DNA from: Spyradocola sp034113365
GTDB taxonomy: Bacteria; Bacillota; Clostridia; Christensenellales; UBA1750
NCBI GenBank assembly: GCA_034113365.1
Contig: JAXEXP010000002.1
Span: 1-10,359 of the forward strand
Length of the DNA: 10,359 bases
Reading direction: 5' to 3'
The notes beneath the pieces were generated by a model that saw only the letters and a program-made list of their open reading frames with translations, had not been told where the DNA came from and ran no database searches. Position numbers and translations under genes: made by a program. Shown here one piece after another: positions 1 through 5,921 of the stretch; the first letter of the stretch is position 1; every line of letters begins with the position of its first letter.

Positions 1-1
1 G

Positions 2-31
2 TTGACGAAAGTATGCTTCTTGTGTTATCTT
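2..31 (+). promoter_or_regulatory. Possible weak promoter at the window edge
   Basis: TTGACG (2-7) lies 18 bases before TATCTT (26-31). The -35 is close to consensus (5 of 6) and the -10 matches 4 of 6. A start at about 38-40 would fall exactly at the beginning of the hairpin at 40-98, which ends in a T run, so the three elements could form one short transcription unit. The match may be chance because the -10 is weak and the -35 touches the window edge. Confidence 0.3.
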
Positions 32-39
32 ATCCATTG

Positions 40-104
40 CAGAGAGCTCCTTTGTGGTGGATGGTGTGTGGTAACTCTATTCTACCACTTGCTCTCTGTT
101 TTTT
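40..104 (+). terminator. Terminator-like hairpin with T6 tail (possible small RNA)
   Basis: CAGAGAGC (40-47) pairs perfectly with GCTCTCTG (91-98), and an inner GTGGTA (68-73) pairs with TACCAC (83-88). The outer stem is followed at once by six T residues (99-104). A single-stranded bulge of about 20 bases (48-67) separates the stems on the 5' side. This could be the intrinsic terminator of a gene left of the window, or the body of a roughly 65-nt small RNA if the upstream promoter is real. The remaining bases 105-171 are AT-rich and show no gene. Confidence 0.5.
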
Positions 105-171
105 CTTTACCTTCTGTTACCTATGTATTATACCTCAACACACCCATTTTGTGAAAAAGCTGTCCGGGGGC

Positions 172-200
172 TTGCAATTTGCCTGCCCATACTGTATAAT
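172..200 (+). promoter_or_regulatory. Sigma-A promoter of the SRP RNA gene
   Basis: TTGCAA (172-177), a 17-base spacer, and a perfect TATAAT (195-200) give a strong housekeeping promoter. Transcription would start near 206-207, about 38 bases before the terminal helix of the SRP RNA core. The intervening leader holds a small hairpin, CAGCGG (210-215) with CCGCTG (222-227), so 5' processing of the primary transcript is likely. A strong promoter fits an abundant stable RNA. Confidence 0.75.
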
Positions 201-243
201 AGACAAAGTCAGCGGGTTGCGCCGCTGGAGTTTGTTTGCAATT

Positions 244-390
244 TGCCGTACTAGGCCGCAAGGCGGAATTCCTCTTCTTGCGGGTCCCGTGCAACGTCGC
301 GCCGTGAATCGTGTCAGGTTCGGAAGAAAGCAGCACTAAGCGGTCAGCGGGGTGTGCCGCGGGGAAGCCTGCAGGGCGGGGTGTACGGCA
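244..390 (+). ncRNA. ffs: Signal recognition particle RNA (4.5S / scRNA type)
   Basis: This is the RNA scaffold of the signal recognition particle, which binds Ffh and targets nascent membrane and secreted proteins to FtsY. The diagnostic domain IV lies at 311-336: GTG/CAC closing pairs, the TCAGG / AGCAG symmetric loop, and a TTC-GGAA-GAA tip. The TTC/GAA pair is a compensated version of the usual UCC/GGA stem. The flanking strands GGGTCCCGTGCAAC (282-295) and GTGTGCCGCGGGGAAGCCTGC (about 353-372) match the conserved helix below it, with 286-291 pairing to 358-363 and 277-284 to 368-375. The ends close as a perfect 8-bp helix, TGCCGTAC (244-251) with GTACGGCA (383-390). The core is about 147 nt: longer than the minimal enterobacterial form but much shorter than the roughly 270-nt Bacillus RNA with a full Alu domain. 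The only candidate Alu remnant is a mini-hairpin GCC-GCAA-GGC (255-264). Exact mature ends are inferred from pairing. Confidence 0.93.
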
Positions 391-398
391 TTCCATTT

Positions 399-429
399 GG
401 GCTGTCCGGGTTGTTCGGGCAGCCCTTTT
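399..429 (+). terminator. Intrinsic terminator of the SRP RNA gene
   Basis: GGGCTGTCCG (399-408) pairs with CGGGCAGCCC (416-425), ten pairs with one G-T wobble, a 7-base loop, then TTTTC. It lies nine bases after the SRP RNA terminal helix. The T run is short (4), so some readthrough into the ArsC-like gene, which begins 32 bases further on, is plausible. Confidence 0.85.
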
Positions 430-444
430 CCATATTTTGCGATA

Positions 445-453
445 AAAGAGGTG
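445..453 (+). promoter_or_regulatory. Ribosome binding site that fixes the ArsC-like start
   Basis: AAAGAGGTG ends 8 bases before ATG 462. A possible GTG start upstream at 354 would lie inside the SRP RNA and terminator, so it is rejected. Confidence 0.7.
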
Positions 454-461
454 TGCTGTGG

Positions 462-800
462 ATGAACATTCAAATCTTCATGTCCAAGAAAAACTTCGAC
501 TGCCAGAAGGCGGAGCGCTGGTTCAAGGAGCGCCGCATCCCGTTTCAGAGCGTGGATCTGATCAAAAAGGGGCTGAGTCCGCGTGAATTTGACGCCGTCG
601 CATCCTGCGTGGGGCTGCTGAACATGATCGATACGGAATCGAAGAAATATGCAGAATCTGCTGTGCGCTTCATGAGCGACAAGAACATGATCCGGGCGCA
701 GCTGCTGGAGAATCCGCAGCTGCTGCGCGGGCCCATCGTGCGCAACGGCAGGCAGGCCACCGTGGGGTACCATCCCGAGGTCTGGGAGACATGGGAGTGA
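462..800 (+). CDS. ArsC/Spx-fold small protein, first active-site Cys replaced
   Basis: A 112-residue protein of the arsenate reductase (ArsC)/Spx/YffB thioredoxin-fold family, cytoplasmic and of usual family length. It begins MNIQIF (first beta strand), continues with an FDCQKAERWFKERRIPF segment at about 12-28 typical of the family, and ends with LRGPIVRNGRQATVGYHPEVW, the conserved proline loop and C-terminal motif. Family members normally carry a Cys at the tip after the first strand (C-x-x-[C/T/S]). Here the first position is Asn 11, and only the second position is Cys (Cys 14). Classical arsenate reduction through the first Cys is therefore unlikely, and the substrate or partner is unknown. 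It overlaps the Shine-Dalgarno site of the response regulator gene and probably shares its transcript. An Spx-like regulatory role is possible but not shown. The family call is firm and the function is not. Confidence 0.85.
   Translation: MNIQIFMSKKNFDCQKAERWFKERRIPFQSVDLIKKGLSPREFDAVASCVGLLNMIDTESKKYAESAVRFMSDKNMIRAQLLENPQLLRGPIVRNGRQATVGYHPEVWETWE
793..799 (+). promoter_or_regulatory. Ribosome binding site that fixes the response regulator start
   Basis: GGGAGTG lies 6 to 8 bases before ATG 806 and overlaps the stop codon of the upstream gene. The in-frame ATG at 791 has only a GGGAG two bases away, too close to work. Starting at 806 gives the usual beginning of a receiver domain (MIFICEDD). 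Confidence 0.65.
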
Positions 801-805
801 GCGGC

Positions 806-1462
806 ATGATCTTCATCTGCGAGGACGACCTGAACATGGCGCAGGACCTGTGTGGAATATTGATAAAATATGGGTATTCCGCAGTTTATGCGCAGGATTT
901 TTCCAACGTGGCGCAGGATATTATCTCGCGGGCGCCCGAGCTCGTGCTGCTGGACATCAATCTGCCACAATTTGATGGTTTCCACATCTGCCGGGAGGTG
1001 CGGCGCGTTTCCGATGTTCCCATCATCATGCTGACCAGCCGTGAGAGCGAAATCGACGAGCTGATGAGCATGAACCTGGGGGCGGACGACTATGTAACCA
1101 AGCCGTTTAACATGCAAATCCTGCTGGCGCACATTTCCTCCGTTCTGCGCCGGGCCAACCGGGTCATTGAAAACACGCTGACGCACCGGGGCGTGACGCT
1201 CGATCCCACGGCGGGCATGCTGCGCTACGGCGAGCAGAGCATGGAGCTGACCAAGAACGAGCAGCGCATCCTGCTGCGGCTGATGCAGTCCAAGGGAGCC
1301 ATCGTCACGCGCGCGCAGCTGATGGATGCGCTGTGGCAGGACGATGAATTCATCGACGACAACACGTTGACCGTCAACATCAACCGTCTGCGCCGCAAGC
1401 TGGAGTCCGTGGGCGTGCACGACTTTCTCATCACGCGCCGCGGGCAGGGGTACATGGTATGA
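806..1462 (+). CDS. OmpR/PhoB-type response regulator, BceR-like
   Basis: A 218-residue transcription factor of the OmpR/PhoB family. The receiver domain occupies about residues 1-115, with acidic pocket E6-D7-D8, phosphoacceptor D50 (in LLDINLPQFDGF), T77 and K99 (in KPF). A winged-helix DNA-binding domain fills about 125-218, with the recognition helix and wing around NTLTVNINRLRRKLE and the closing RRGQGYMV. Its stop overlaps the start of the kinase gene (ATGA), so translation is coupled. The transporter next door and the kinase architecture place it in the BceR-like group, which turns on peptide-detoxification ABC transporters. Its likely target is the CTTACA-N4-TGTAAG palindrome at 2461-2476. 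An in-frame ATG at 791 is a less likely start because its ribosome site is badly spaced. The identity of the inducing peptide cannot be read from the sequence. Confidence 0.92.
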   Translation: MIFICEDDLNMAQDLCGILIKYGYSAVYAQDFSNVAQDIISRAPELVLLDINLPQFDGFHICREVRRVSDVPIIMLTSRESEIDELMSMNLGADDYVTKPFNMQILLAHISSVLRRANRVIENTLTHRGVTLDPTAGMLRYGEQSMELTKNEQRILLRLMQSKGAIVTRAQLMDALWQDDEFIDDNTLTVNINRLRRKLESVGVHDFLITRRGQGYMV

Positions 1463-2475
1463 GGCCGGGGGCGTATCTGCGCGACCGGCTGCCGCTGTTT
1501 CTGCTGCTGGTGGCGGCCTCGGTGGTAGGGGCCGTGCTGCTGCAGGGCACGGGCACGGCGCGAGATGCAGCGCTGTTTGTGATCATACTGTTCGATCTGT
1601 GCGTGCTGGCGTGGGTGGCCATCGACTGCGTGCGCAAGCACCGCTTCTACCGCGACGTGGCGCGCTGGGTGGAGAAGAACCGCATCGAAAACCAGCCCGT
1701 CAGCCAGCTGGACGAGCCGGGGTTTGCCGAGGGGCAGGCGCTGTACGCGGCGCTGGAGCGCGTGGACGCCTCGCGGCAGGAGGCGCTCGCGCAGCGCGAG
1801 CTGGAGATGCGGGAGTACCGCGAATACATCGAGAGCTGGGTGCACGAGATCAAGACGCCGCTGGCCTCGGCGCGGCTGTATCTGGACAACCACCCCGCGG
1901 AGGGCAGCGCGCGGCTGCAGGCGGAGCTGAGCCGCGTAGAGGAATACGTCTCGCAGGTGCTGTACTATGCGCGGGCCTCCAGCCTGGAAAAGGACTTCTG
2001 CGTGCGGGCGGTGTCGCTGCGGGACGTGGTGCGCGCGCTGCTTAAAAAGCACGCGATGCCGCTGATCGAGGCGGGCTTTTCCATTGAGCAGAGGGATCTG
2101 GATGTGGAGGTCATGGCGGACGCGGCCTATCTGGAGTTTGTGCTGGGGCAGGTGCTGAGCAACGCGCTCAAGTACCGCAGCGAGGCGCCGAAGCTCGCCT
2201 TCCGGGCGGAACGGCGGGAGCATTCGGTGTTGCTGCGCGTGCGCGACAACGGCATCGGCATTCCGCAGGAGGATCTTCCGCGCATCTTCGACAAGGGCTT
2301 TTGCGGGCAGAACGGGCGCAGGCTGGGCAAGAGCACGGGCATGGGGCTGTTTATCGCCCGAAAGCTGTGCGGCAAGATGGGGCTGACGATTCAGGCGGAA
2401 TCCGAGGAAGGTACGTTCACCTGCATCACGCTGCAGTTCCCCGTGGGCGACGCCTATGACCTTACAAAAGTGTAA
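1459..2475 (+). CDS. Intramembrane-sensing histidine kinase, BceS-like
   Basis: A 338-residue membrane sensor kinase. Two helices (about 11-29 and 38-58) are joined by only about eight residues outside the membrane, so it has no sensory domain of its own, the hallmark of intramembrane-sensing kinases that get their signal from a partner ABC permease. The dimerisation box carries the phosphorylated H129 in SWVHEIKTPLAS. The ATPase domain shows the N box (N235 in LSNALKY), the G1 box (D263-N-G-I-G-I) and the G2 box (STGMGLFIA, 292-300). All catalytic residues are present. The start codon overlaps the regulator stop (ATGA) with AGGGG at 1446-1450 as ribosome site. The last codons and the stop lie inside the regulator-type palindrome at 2461-2476. 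Family and partnership with the neighbouring regulator and transporter are well supported; the ligand is unknown. Confidence 0.92.
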   Translation: MRPGAYLRDRLPLFLLLVAASVVGAVLLQGTGTARDAALFVIILFDLCVLAWVAIDCVRKHRFYRDVARWVEKNRIENQPVSQLDEPGFAEGQALYAALERVDASRQEALAQRELEMREYREYIESWVHEIKTPLASARLYLDNHPAEGSARLQAELSRVEEYVSQVLYYARASSLEKDFCVRAVSLRDVVRALLKKHAMPLIEAGFSIEQRDLDVEVMADAAYLEFVLGQVLSNALKYRSEAPKLAFRAERREHSVLLRVRDNGIGIPQEDLPRIFDKGFCGQNGRRLGKSTGMGLFIARKLCGKMGLTIQAESEEGTFTCITLQFPVGDAYDLTKV

Positions 2476-2476
2476 G
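2461..2476 (+). promoter_or_regulatory. Candidate BceR-type operator (perfect inverted repeat)
   Basis: CTTACA-AAAG-TGTAAG is a perfect 6-4-6 inverted repeat. It fits the T-N-ACA-N4-TGTAA pattern reported for BceR-like regulators in Firmicutes. It overlaps the kinase stop codon and sits about 43 bases upstream of the transporter -10 element. The half-site GTAAGCT (2472-2478) recurs at 2483-2489, exactly 11 bases on, one helical turn, and may be a secondary contact. Confidence 0.75.
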
Positions 2477-2516
2477 CTGCGGGTAAGCTAAATCGATGGC
2501 AGGGGCGGGCCGCCTT

Positions 2517-2525
2517 TGGTACAAT
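2517..2525 (+). promoter_or_regulatory. Extended -10 promoter of the transporter operon
   Basis: TGG-TACAAT is an extended -10 element (TGn plus 5 of 6 matches). At the -35 distance (2497-2502) only a poor TGGCAG is seen, as expected for a promoter that depends on an activator. The start would be near 2532, giving a leader of about 20 bases that is little more than the ribosome site AAAGGAGG (2535-2542). Confidence 0.6.
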
Positions 2526-2550
2526 GGGGCCATCAAAGGAGGTCAAGACC

Positions 2551-3318
2551 ATGGAAAACGTACTGGAAGTCAAGAATCTGAGCAAAACATACGGCGGTCT
2601 GGGCAACGCGACGCGCGCGCTGGACGACGTGAGCTTTACCGTGGGCAAGGGAGAATTTGTGGGCGTGATGGGCGCGTCGGGCAGCGGCAAGACCACGCTG
2701 CTCAACTGCGTGGCGACCATCGACACCCCCACCTCCGGCTCCATCCTGCTGGACGGAAAAGAGGTCACGCGCATGCGCAGCGGCGATTTGGCCCGGTTCC
2801 GTAGAGAGCAGCTCGGCTTTGTGTTTCAGGATTTCAACCTGCTGGACACGCTGACGGCCTATGAGAACATCGCGCTGGCGCTGACCATCATGGGGCAGAA
2901 GCCCAAGGTGATCGTGCAGCGCGTCAAGATGGTGGCCGAGACGCTGGGCATCACCGACGTGCTCAAGAAATACCCCTACGAGATGTCAGGCGGGCAGAAG
3001 CAGCGCGTGGCCTGCGCTCGCGCCATCATCCACAACCCCAAGCTGATCCTCGCCGACGAGCCTACAGGGGCGCTGGATTCTCGCTCGGCCCGCCTGCTGC
3101 TGCAGAGCTTTGAGCGACTGAATCAGGAGTTCAACGCCACGCTGATGATGGTCACGCACGACGCGTTCACCGCGAGCTACTGCCAGCGCATCCTGTTCAT
3201 CAAGGACGGCAAGCTGTTCACCGAGCTTGTGCGCGGAGGGATGGACCGCAAGGCGTTCTTCGAGCGCATCATCGAGGTCGTGACCTTGCTTGGGGGTGAC
3301 GTGAGCAATGTTTTATAA
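2551..3318 (+). CDS. ABC transporter ATPase, BceA-like
   Basis: A 255-residue nucleotide-binding subunit of the MacB/LolD/BceA branch, which powers the adjacent FtsX-type permease. Walker A is GASGSGKT (41-48), the Q loop is Q93 in VFQDFNLLD, the signature is SGGQKQR (146-152), Walker B is LILADEP with D169 and E170, the D loop is GALDS (173-177), and the switch His is H203 in VTHD. All motifs are intact and the length is normal for the family. The start at 2551 is chosen because AAAGGAGG (2535-2542) lies 8 bases upstream; an in-frame ATG at 2524 lies in the -10 element and upstream of the predicted transcript start. The gene overlaps the permease gene by 11 bases. Known relatives remove bacitracin- or lantibiotic-type peptides from their lipid targets; the actual substrate here is inferred only as a class. 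Confidence 0.93.
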   Translation: MENVLEVKNLSKTYGGLGNATRALDDVSFTVGKGEFVGVMGASGSGKTTLLNCVATIDTPTSGSILLDGKEVTRMRSGDLARFRREQLGFVFQDFNLLDTLTAYENIALALTIMGQKPKVIVQRVKMVAETLGITDVLKKYPYEMSGGQKQRVACARAIIHNPKLILADEPTGALDSRSARLLLQSFERLNQEFNATLMMVTHDAFTASYCQRILFIKDGKLFTELVRGGMDRKAFFERIIEVVTLLGGDVSNVL

Positions 3319-5320
3319 CCTCGCCTTCAAAAACGTGCTGCGCTCCTTCAAGGACTACTCCGTCTACTTTCTGACGCTGACCTTCGGCGTGTGCATTTTC
3401 TACGTGTTCAACTCGCTGGACAGCCAGCAGGTGCTGCTGGGCTTTACGCAGCAGCAGAGCACGCTGGTGTATTTCATGCTGGAGACCATCGCCATCGTTT
3501 CGGCGATCATCTCCGTGGTGCTGGCGGGATTGATCCTCTACGCAAACAACTTCATACTCCGGCGGCGCAAGCGGGAGTTCGGCCTGTACATGACGCTGGG
3601 CATCCAGCGACGCAGGATCGCGCTGATGCTGCTGGTGGAGACGCTGGTGGTGGGCGTGCTGTCGCTGGCGGCGGGCCTTGCGCTGGGGCTGCTGCTCAGC
3701 CAGACGCTCTCGGTGCTCATCTCGTGGATCTACCACGTGCCCGTGATCAACTACCACTTCGTGATCTCCTTTGCCAGCCTGAGAAAGACATTGCTCTACT
3801 TTGCGATCATCTTCCTGGTGGTGGGCGTGCTCAATATGTTCAGCATCTCGGGCGCGCGGCTCATCAAGCTGCTGCAGTCCAACCGGCGCAACGAGGGCAC
3901 GTTCCTGACGCGGCATCTGTGGGTGAGCGTGGTGCTGTTCGTGCTGGCGGCGGCGCTGCTGATCGGCGCGTACGTCTGGATCCTGAAAATCAAGCTCTAC
4001 ACGCTGGACCTTTCGCTGCTGATCATCATCGCGATGGGGTGCCTGGGCACGCTGCTGTTCTTCCTGTCGCTTTCGGGCTTTCTGCTCAAGCTCTCGCAGC
4101 TGTGGAAGGGGTTCTACTACAAGCACCTGAATCTGTTCGTGGTGCGGCAGCTGACCAGCAAGCTGGGGTCGGCGTTCGGCTCCATGGCGATGGTGTGCAT
4201 CATGCTGCTGCTGACCATCGGTGCGTTCGGCTCCGCGTTCGTCACCAACGACGCGACGGAGGACAATCTGGTGCGCGCGACGCGCTTTGACGTGACCTAC
4301 CGCAGCGACCGGGACCTCCTTTCGCAGCTGGAGGCGATCGAGGAGGACGACGGCTTCCTGACCGACGCCTATCAGTTCAAGACCTACGACACCGGCGTGC
4401 GCATCGCGGAATTCACCTATGCGCACCGCGAGCTGCTGCCCAACTGGAAGGCGCACGATTACGAGCAGGATTACTCGACGTTCAACGCGATGTCCGTCAA
4501 GGACTACAATGCCTGCATGCGCATCGCGGGACTGAAGGAGATCGAGATTTCCCCGGACGAATTCGCGGTGATCTCCACGTTCAAGCCCATGGTGGACGTG
4601 TTCACGCTGGGCATCGCAGAGCGGCAGACGCTGACCATTGCCGGGCGGGAGCTGACCATCCGCAGCATCACCGACCAGCCGGCGCGCGTGCAGGACGTGG
4701 ACGGCATCGAAGCGATCCTGCTCCTGCCGGACGACGTTGCGCAGCAGCTGGAGGTCGCGGGCTATTCGCTCGTGGCCAACTACCCCGAGGGCGTGACCGA
4801 CGGGCAGGAGCGCGCAGAGGCCATCGCCACGGCCCTGTACGACCAGTACACGGCGGACGGCTCTGATGGAGAGTATTCGATCTATTGCTCGACGCGCGAA
4901 ATGCTCCGCGACAACAGCATCGCCTCCTACGGCACCATCATATTCATCGGCATCTACATCGGGCTGGTGAACCTGGTGGCGAGCGCTGCGGTGCTGGCCA
5001 TCCAGCAGCTGTCGCAGGCTAGCGACGACCAGGAGCGGTACGCGCTGCTGCGCAAGCTGGGCACGGACGAAAGGATGATCTCCGCGGCCATCACAAGGCA
5101 GATCGCGCTGTACTTTCTGATGCCGCTGGCGCTGGCGCTGGTGCACTCCTGCGTGGGGCTGTACGTGGTGCTGGACGTGCTGGCCAGCTTTGGCAGCTTC
5201 AACGTGCTGGCCATGCTGCTGTTCATCGCGTTCTTCCTGCTGGTGATCTACGGCGGGTACTTCCTGCTGACCTGCTGGGGCGCAAAGCGCGTGGTGCGCG
5301 AGCGGATCCGGAGCATTTGA
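3308..5320 (+). CDS. FtsX-type ABC permease, BceB-like
   Basis: A 670-residue membrane permease with the BceB layout: one N-terminal helix (about 17-36), a cluster of helices to about residue 312, a large extracytoplasmic domain (about 317-538), then three final helices. The FtsX signature RKREFGLYMTLGIQRRRI follows helix 2. The 220-residue outside domain between helices 7 and 8 is the part thought to contact peptide or lipid target in this family, and it substitutes for the missing sensor domain of the kinase. Translation starts at ATG 3308 inside the end of the ATPase gene, with GGGGGTGA (3292-3299) as ribosome site. The lipoprotein gene begins 12 bases after its stop. Family and topology are clear. 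The outside domain varies most in the family, so substrate cannot be predicted. Confidence 0.92.
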   Translation: MFYNLAFKNVLRSFKDYSVYFLTLTFGVCIFYVFNSLDSQQVLLGFTQQQSTLVYFMLETIAIVSAIISVVLAGLILYANNFILRRRKREFGLYMTLGIQRRRIALMLLVETLVVGVLSLAAGLALGLLLSQTLSVLISWIYHVPVINYHFVISFASLRKTLLYFAIIFLVVGVLNMFSISGARLIKLLQSNRRNEGTFLTRHLWVSVVLFVLAAALLIGAYVWILKIKLYTLDLSLLIIIAMGCLGTLLFFLSLSGFLLKLSQLWKGFYYKHLNLFVVRQLTSKLGSAFGSMAMVCIMLLLTIGAFGSAFVTNDATEDNLVRATRFDVTYRSDRDLLSQLEAIEEDDGFLTDAYQFKTYDTGVRIAEFTYAHRELLPNWKAHDYEQDYSTFNAMSVKDYNACMRIAGLKEIEISPDEFAVISTFKPMVDVFTLGIAERQTLTIAGRELTIRSITDQPARVQDVDGIEAILLLPDDVAQQLEVAGYSLVANYPEGVTDGQERAEAIATALYDQYTADGSDGEYSIYCSTREMLRDNSIASYGTIIFIGIYIGLVNLVASAAVLAIQQLSQASDDQERYALLRKLGTDERMISAAITRQIALYFLMPLALALVHSCVGLYVVLDVLASFGSFNVLAMLLFIAFFLLVIYGGYFLLTCWGAKRVVRERIRSI

Positions 5321-5332
5321 GGAGGTGGCCCC

Positions 5333-5791
5333 ATGAAAAAGAGAATCATTGCGGTGACGCTGTGCCTACTGCTGCTGATGCAGCTGCTGACGGGCTGCAC
5401 GCAGCATCAGGCGCTGGATGTGTTCAATACCGGCATCGAGTTTGTGGGCAATGCGCCGCTGGTGTTTGCGCGCAGGCTCGTAGGGACGCGCACCTATGGA
5501 CAGGATGCCTACACCGGCACCTATGACGGCGCCTACGACGGCTTCACGGGCTTTGAGTGCCTGTTTGGCGGCACGAGCCTGAAGCTGCACGACGACGTGC
5601 TCATCACCTGCACCATCAGCGCCCAGAGCGGCAGCGCGCAGCTGTCCTTCAGCTCGCTGGATCACGAACCCGAGGTGCTGTGCGAAGCGGGCGGCTCGTG
5701 TGAAGTGACCGTACAGCTGCCCGCGGGCAGCAATTACCTCAACCTCATCACCGACGACTTCACCGGCAGCATCGACCTGCGGGTGGAATAA
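5333..5791 (+). CDS. Small lipoprotein in the Bce-type operon, function unknown
   Basis: A 152-residue protein with a lipoprotein signal: MKKR, a hydrophobic stretch (5-19) and the lipobox LTGC with lipidation site C22. The mature 130-residue part should be anchored on the outer face of the membrane. It has a charged/amphipathic start (about 27-50), a Tyr-Gly-rich segment with repeated YTG/YDG/FTG units (about 55-75), then alternating hydrophobic-polar strands ending DDFTGSIDLRVE, suggesting a small beta-sandwich. Four further Cys (76, 93, 117, 123) could form disulfides. GGAGGTGG at 5321-5328 is a strong ribosome site, and only 12 bases separate it from the permease gene, so it is co-transcribed with the transporter. 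I recognise no named family. A role as accessory sensor, peptide binder or membrane protector is inferred from location only. Confidence 0.85.
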   Translation: MKKRIIAVTLCLLLLMQLLTGCTQHQALDVFNTGIEFVGNAPLVFARRLVGTRTYGQDAYTGTYDGAYDGFTGFECLFGGTSLKLHDDVLITCTISAQSGSAQLSFSSLDHEPEVLCEAGGSCEVTVQLPAGSNYLNLITDDFTGSIDLRVE

Positions 5792-5808
5792 CCAAAAACA
5801 ACACGTTT

Positions 5809-5849
5809 GCCCCGCTGTGCAGCGATTGCACAGCGGGGCTTGTGCTTTT
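5809..5849 (+). terminator. Strong intrinsic terminator of the transporter operon
   Basis: GCCCCGCTGTGC (5809-5820) pairs perfectly with GCACAGCGGGGC (5828-5839) around a 7-base loop, followed by TTGTGCTTTT. It sits 17 bases after the lipoprotein stop. Its tail is shared with the -35 region of the next promoter. Confidence 0.9.
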
Positions 5850-5868
5850 CCGCGCCATGTGCTATTAT
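5840..5868 (+). promoter_or_regulatory. Promoter of the padR-DUF2812 unit
   Basis: TTGTGC (5840-5845), a 17-base spacer, and TATTAT (5863-5868) preceded by TGC make an extended -10 promoter. The start would be near 5875, directly at the palindrome at 5877-5888. Confidence 0.55.
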
Positions 5869-5876
5869 TATGTTAA

Positions 5877-5888
5877 GCGATATATCGC
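5877..5888 (+). promoter_or_regulatory. Palindrome at the predicted padR start site, candidate operator
   Basis: GCGATATATCGC is a perfect 12-base palindrome covering about +2 to +13 of the predicted transcript. PadR-family repressors commonly bind AT-centred inverted repeats in their own promoters, so autorepression is the simplest reading. The assignment rests on position and symmetry only. Confidence 0.5.
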
Positions 5889-5909
5889 GTCGCATAATAT
5901 ATGAGAAAG

Positions 5910-5915
5910 AAGGTG
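5910..5915 (+). promoter_or_regulatory. Ribosome binding site supporting the GTG start of padR
   Basis: AAGGTG lies 6 bases before GTG 5922. The alternative in-frame ATG at 5901 has no purine-rich site before it. Confidence 0.5.
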
Positions 5916-5921
5916 CGTGCC

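Noticed and set aside
13..339. A 108-codon open frame on the + strand
   Set aside because: It runs through a hairpin with T run, the SRP promoter and most of the SRP RNA, has no ribosome site, and the product resembles no protein family.
3269..5146. A 625-codon open frame on the minus strand opposite the permease gene
   Set aside because: Its composition (very rich in His, Arg, Gln, Ala) is that of the antisense of a GC-rich gene, and the + strand encodes a clear BceB-type permease over the same bases. The same reasoning removes the minus-strand frames at 545-1420, 1225-2223, 7296-7946, 8289-9059 and 9069-9773.
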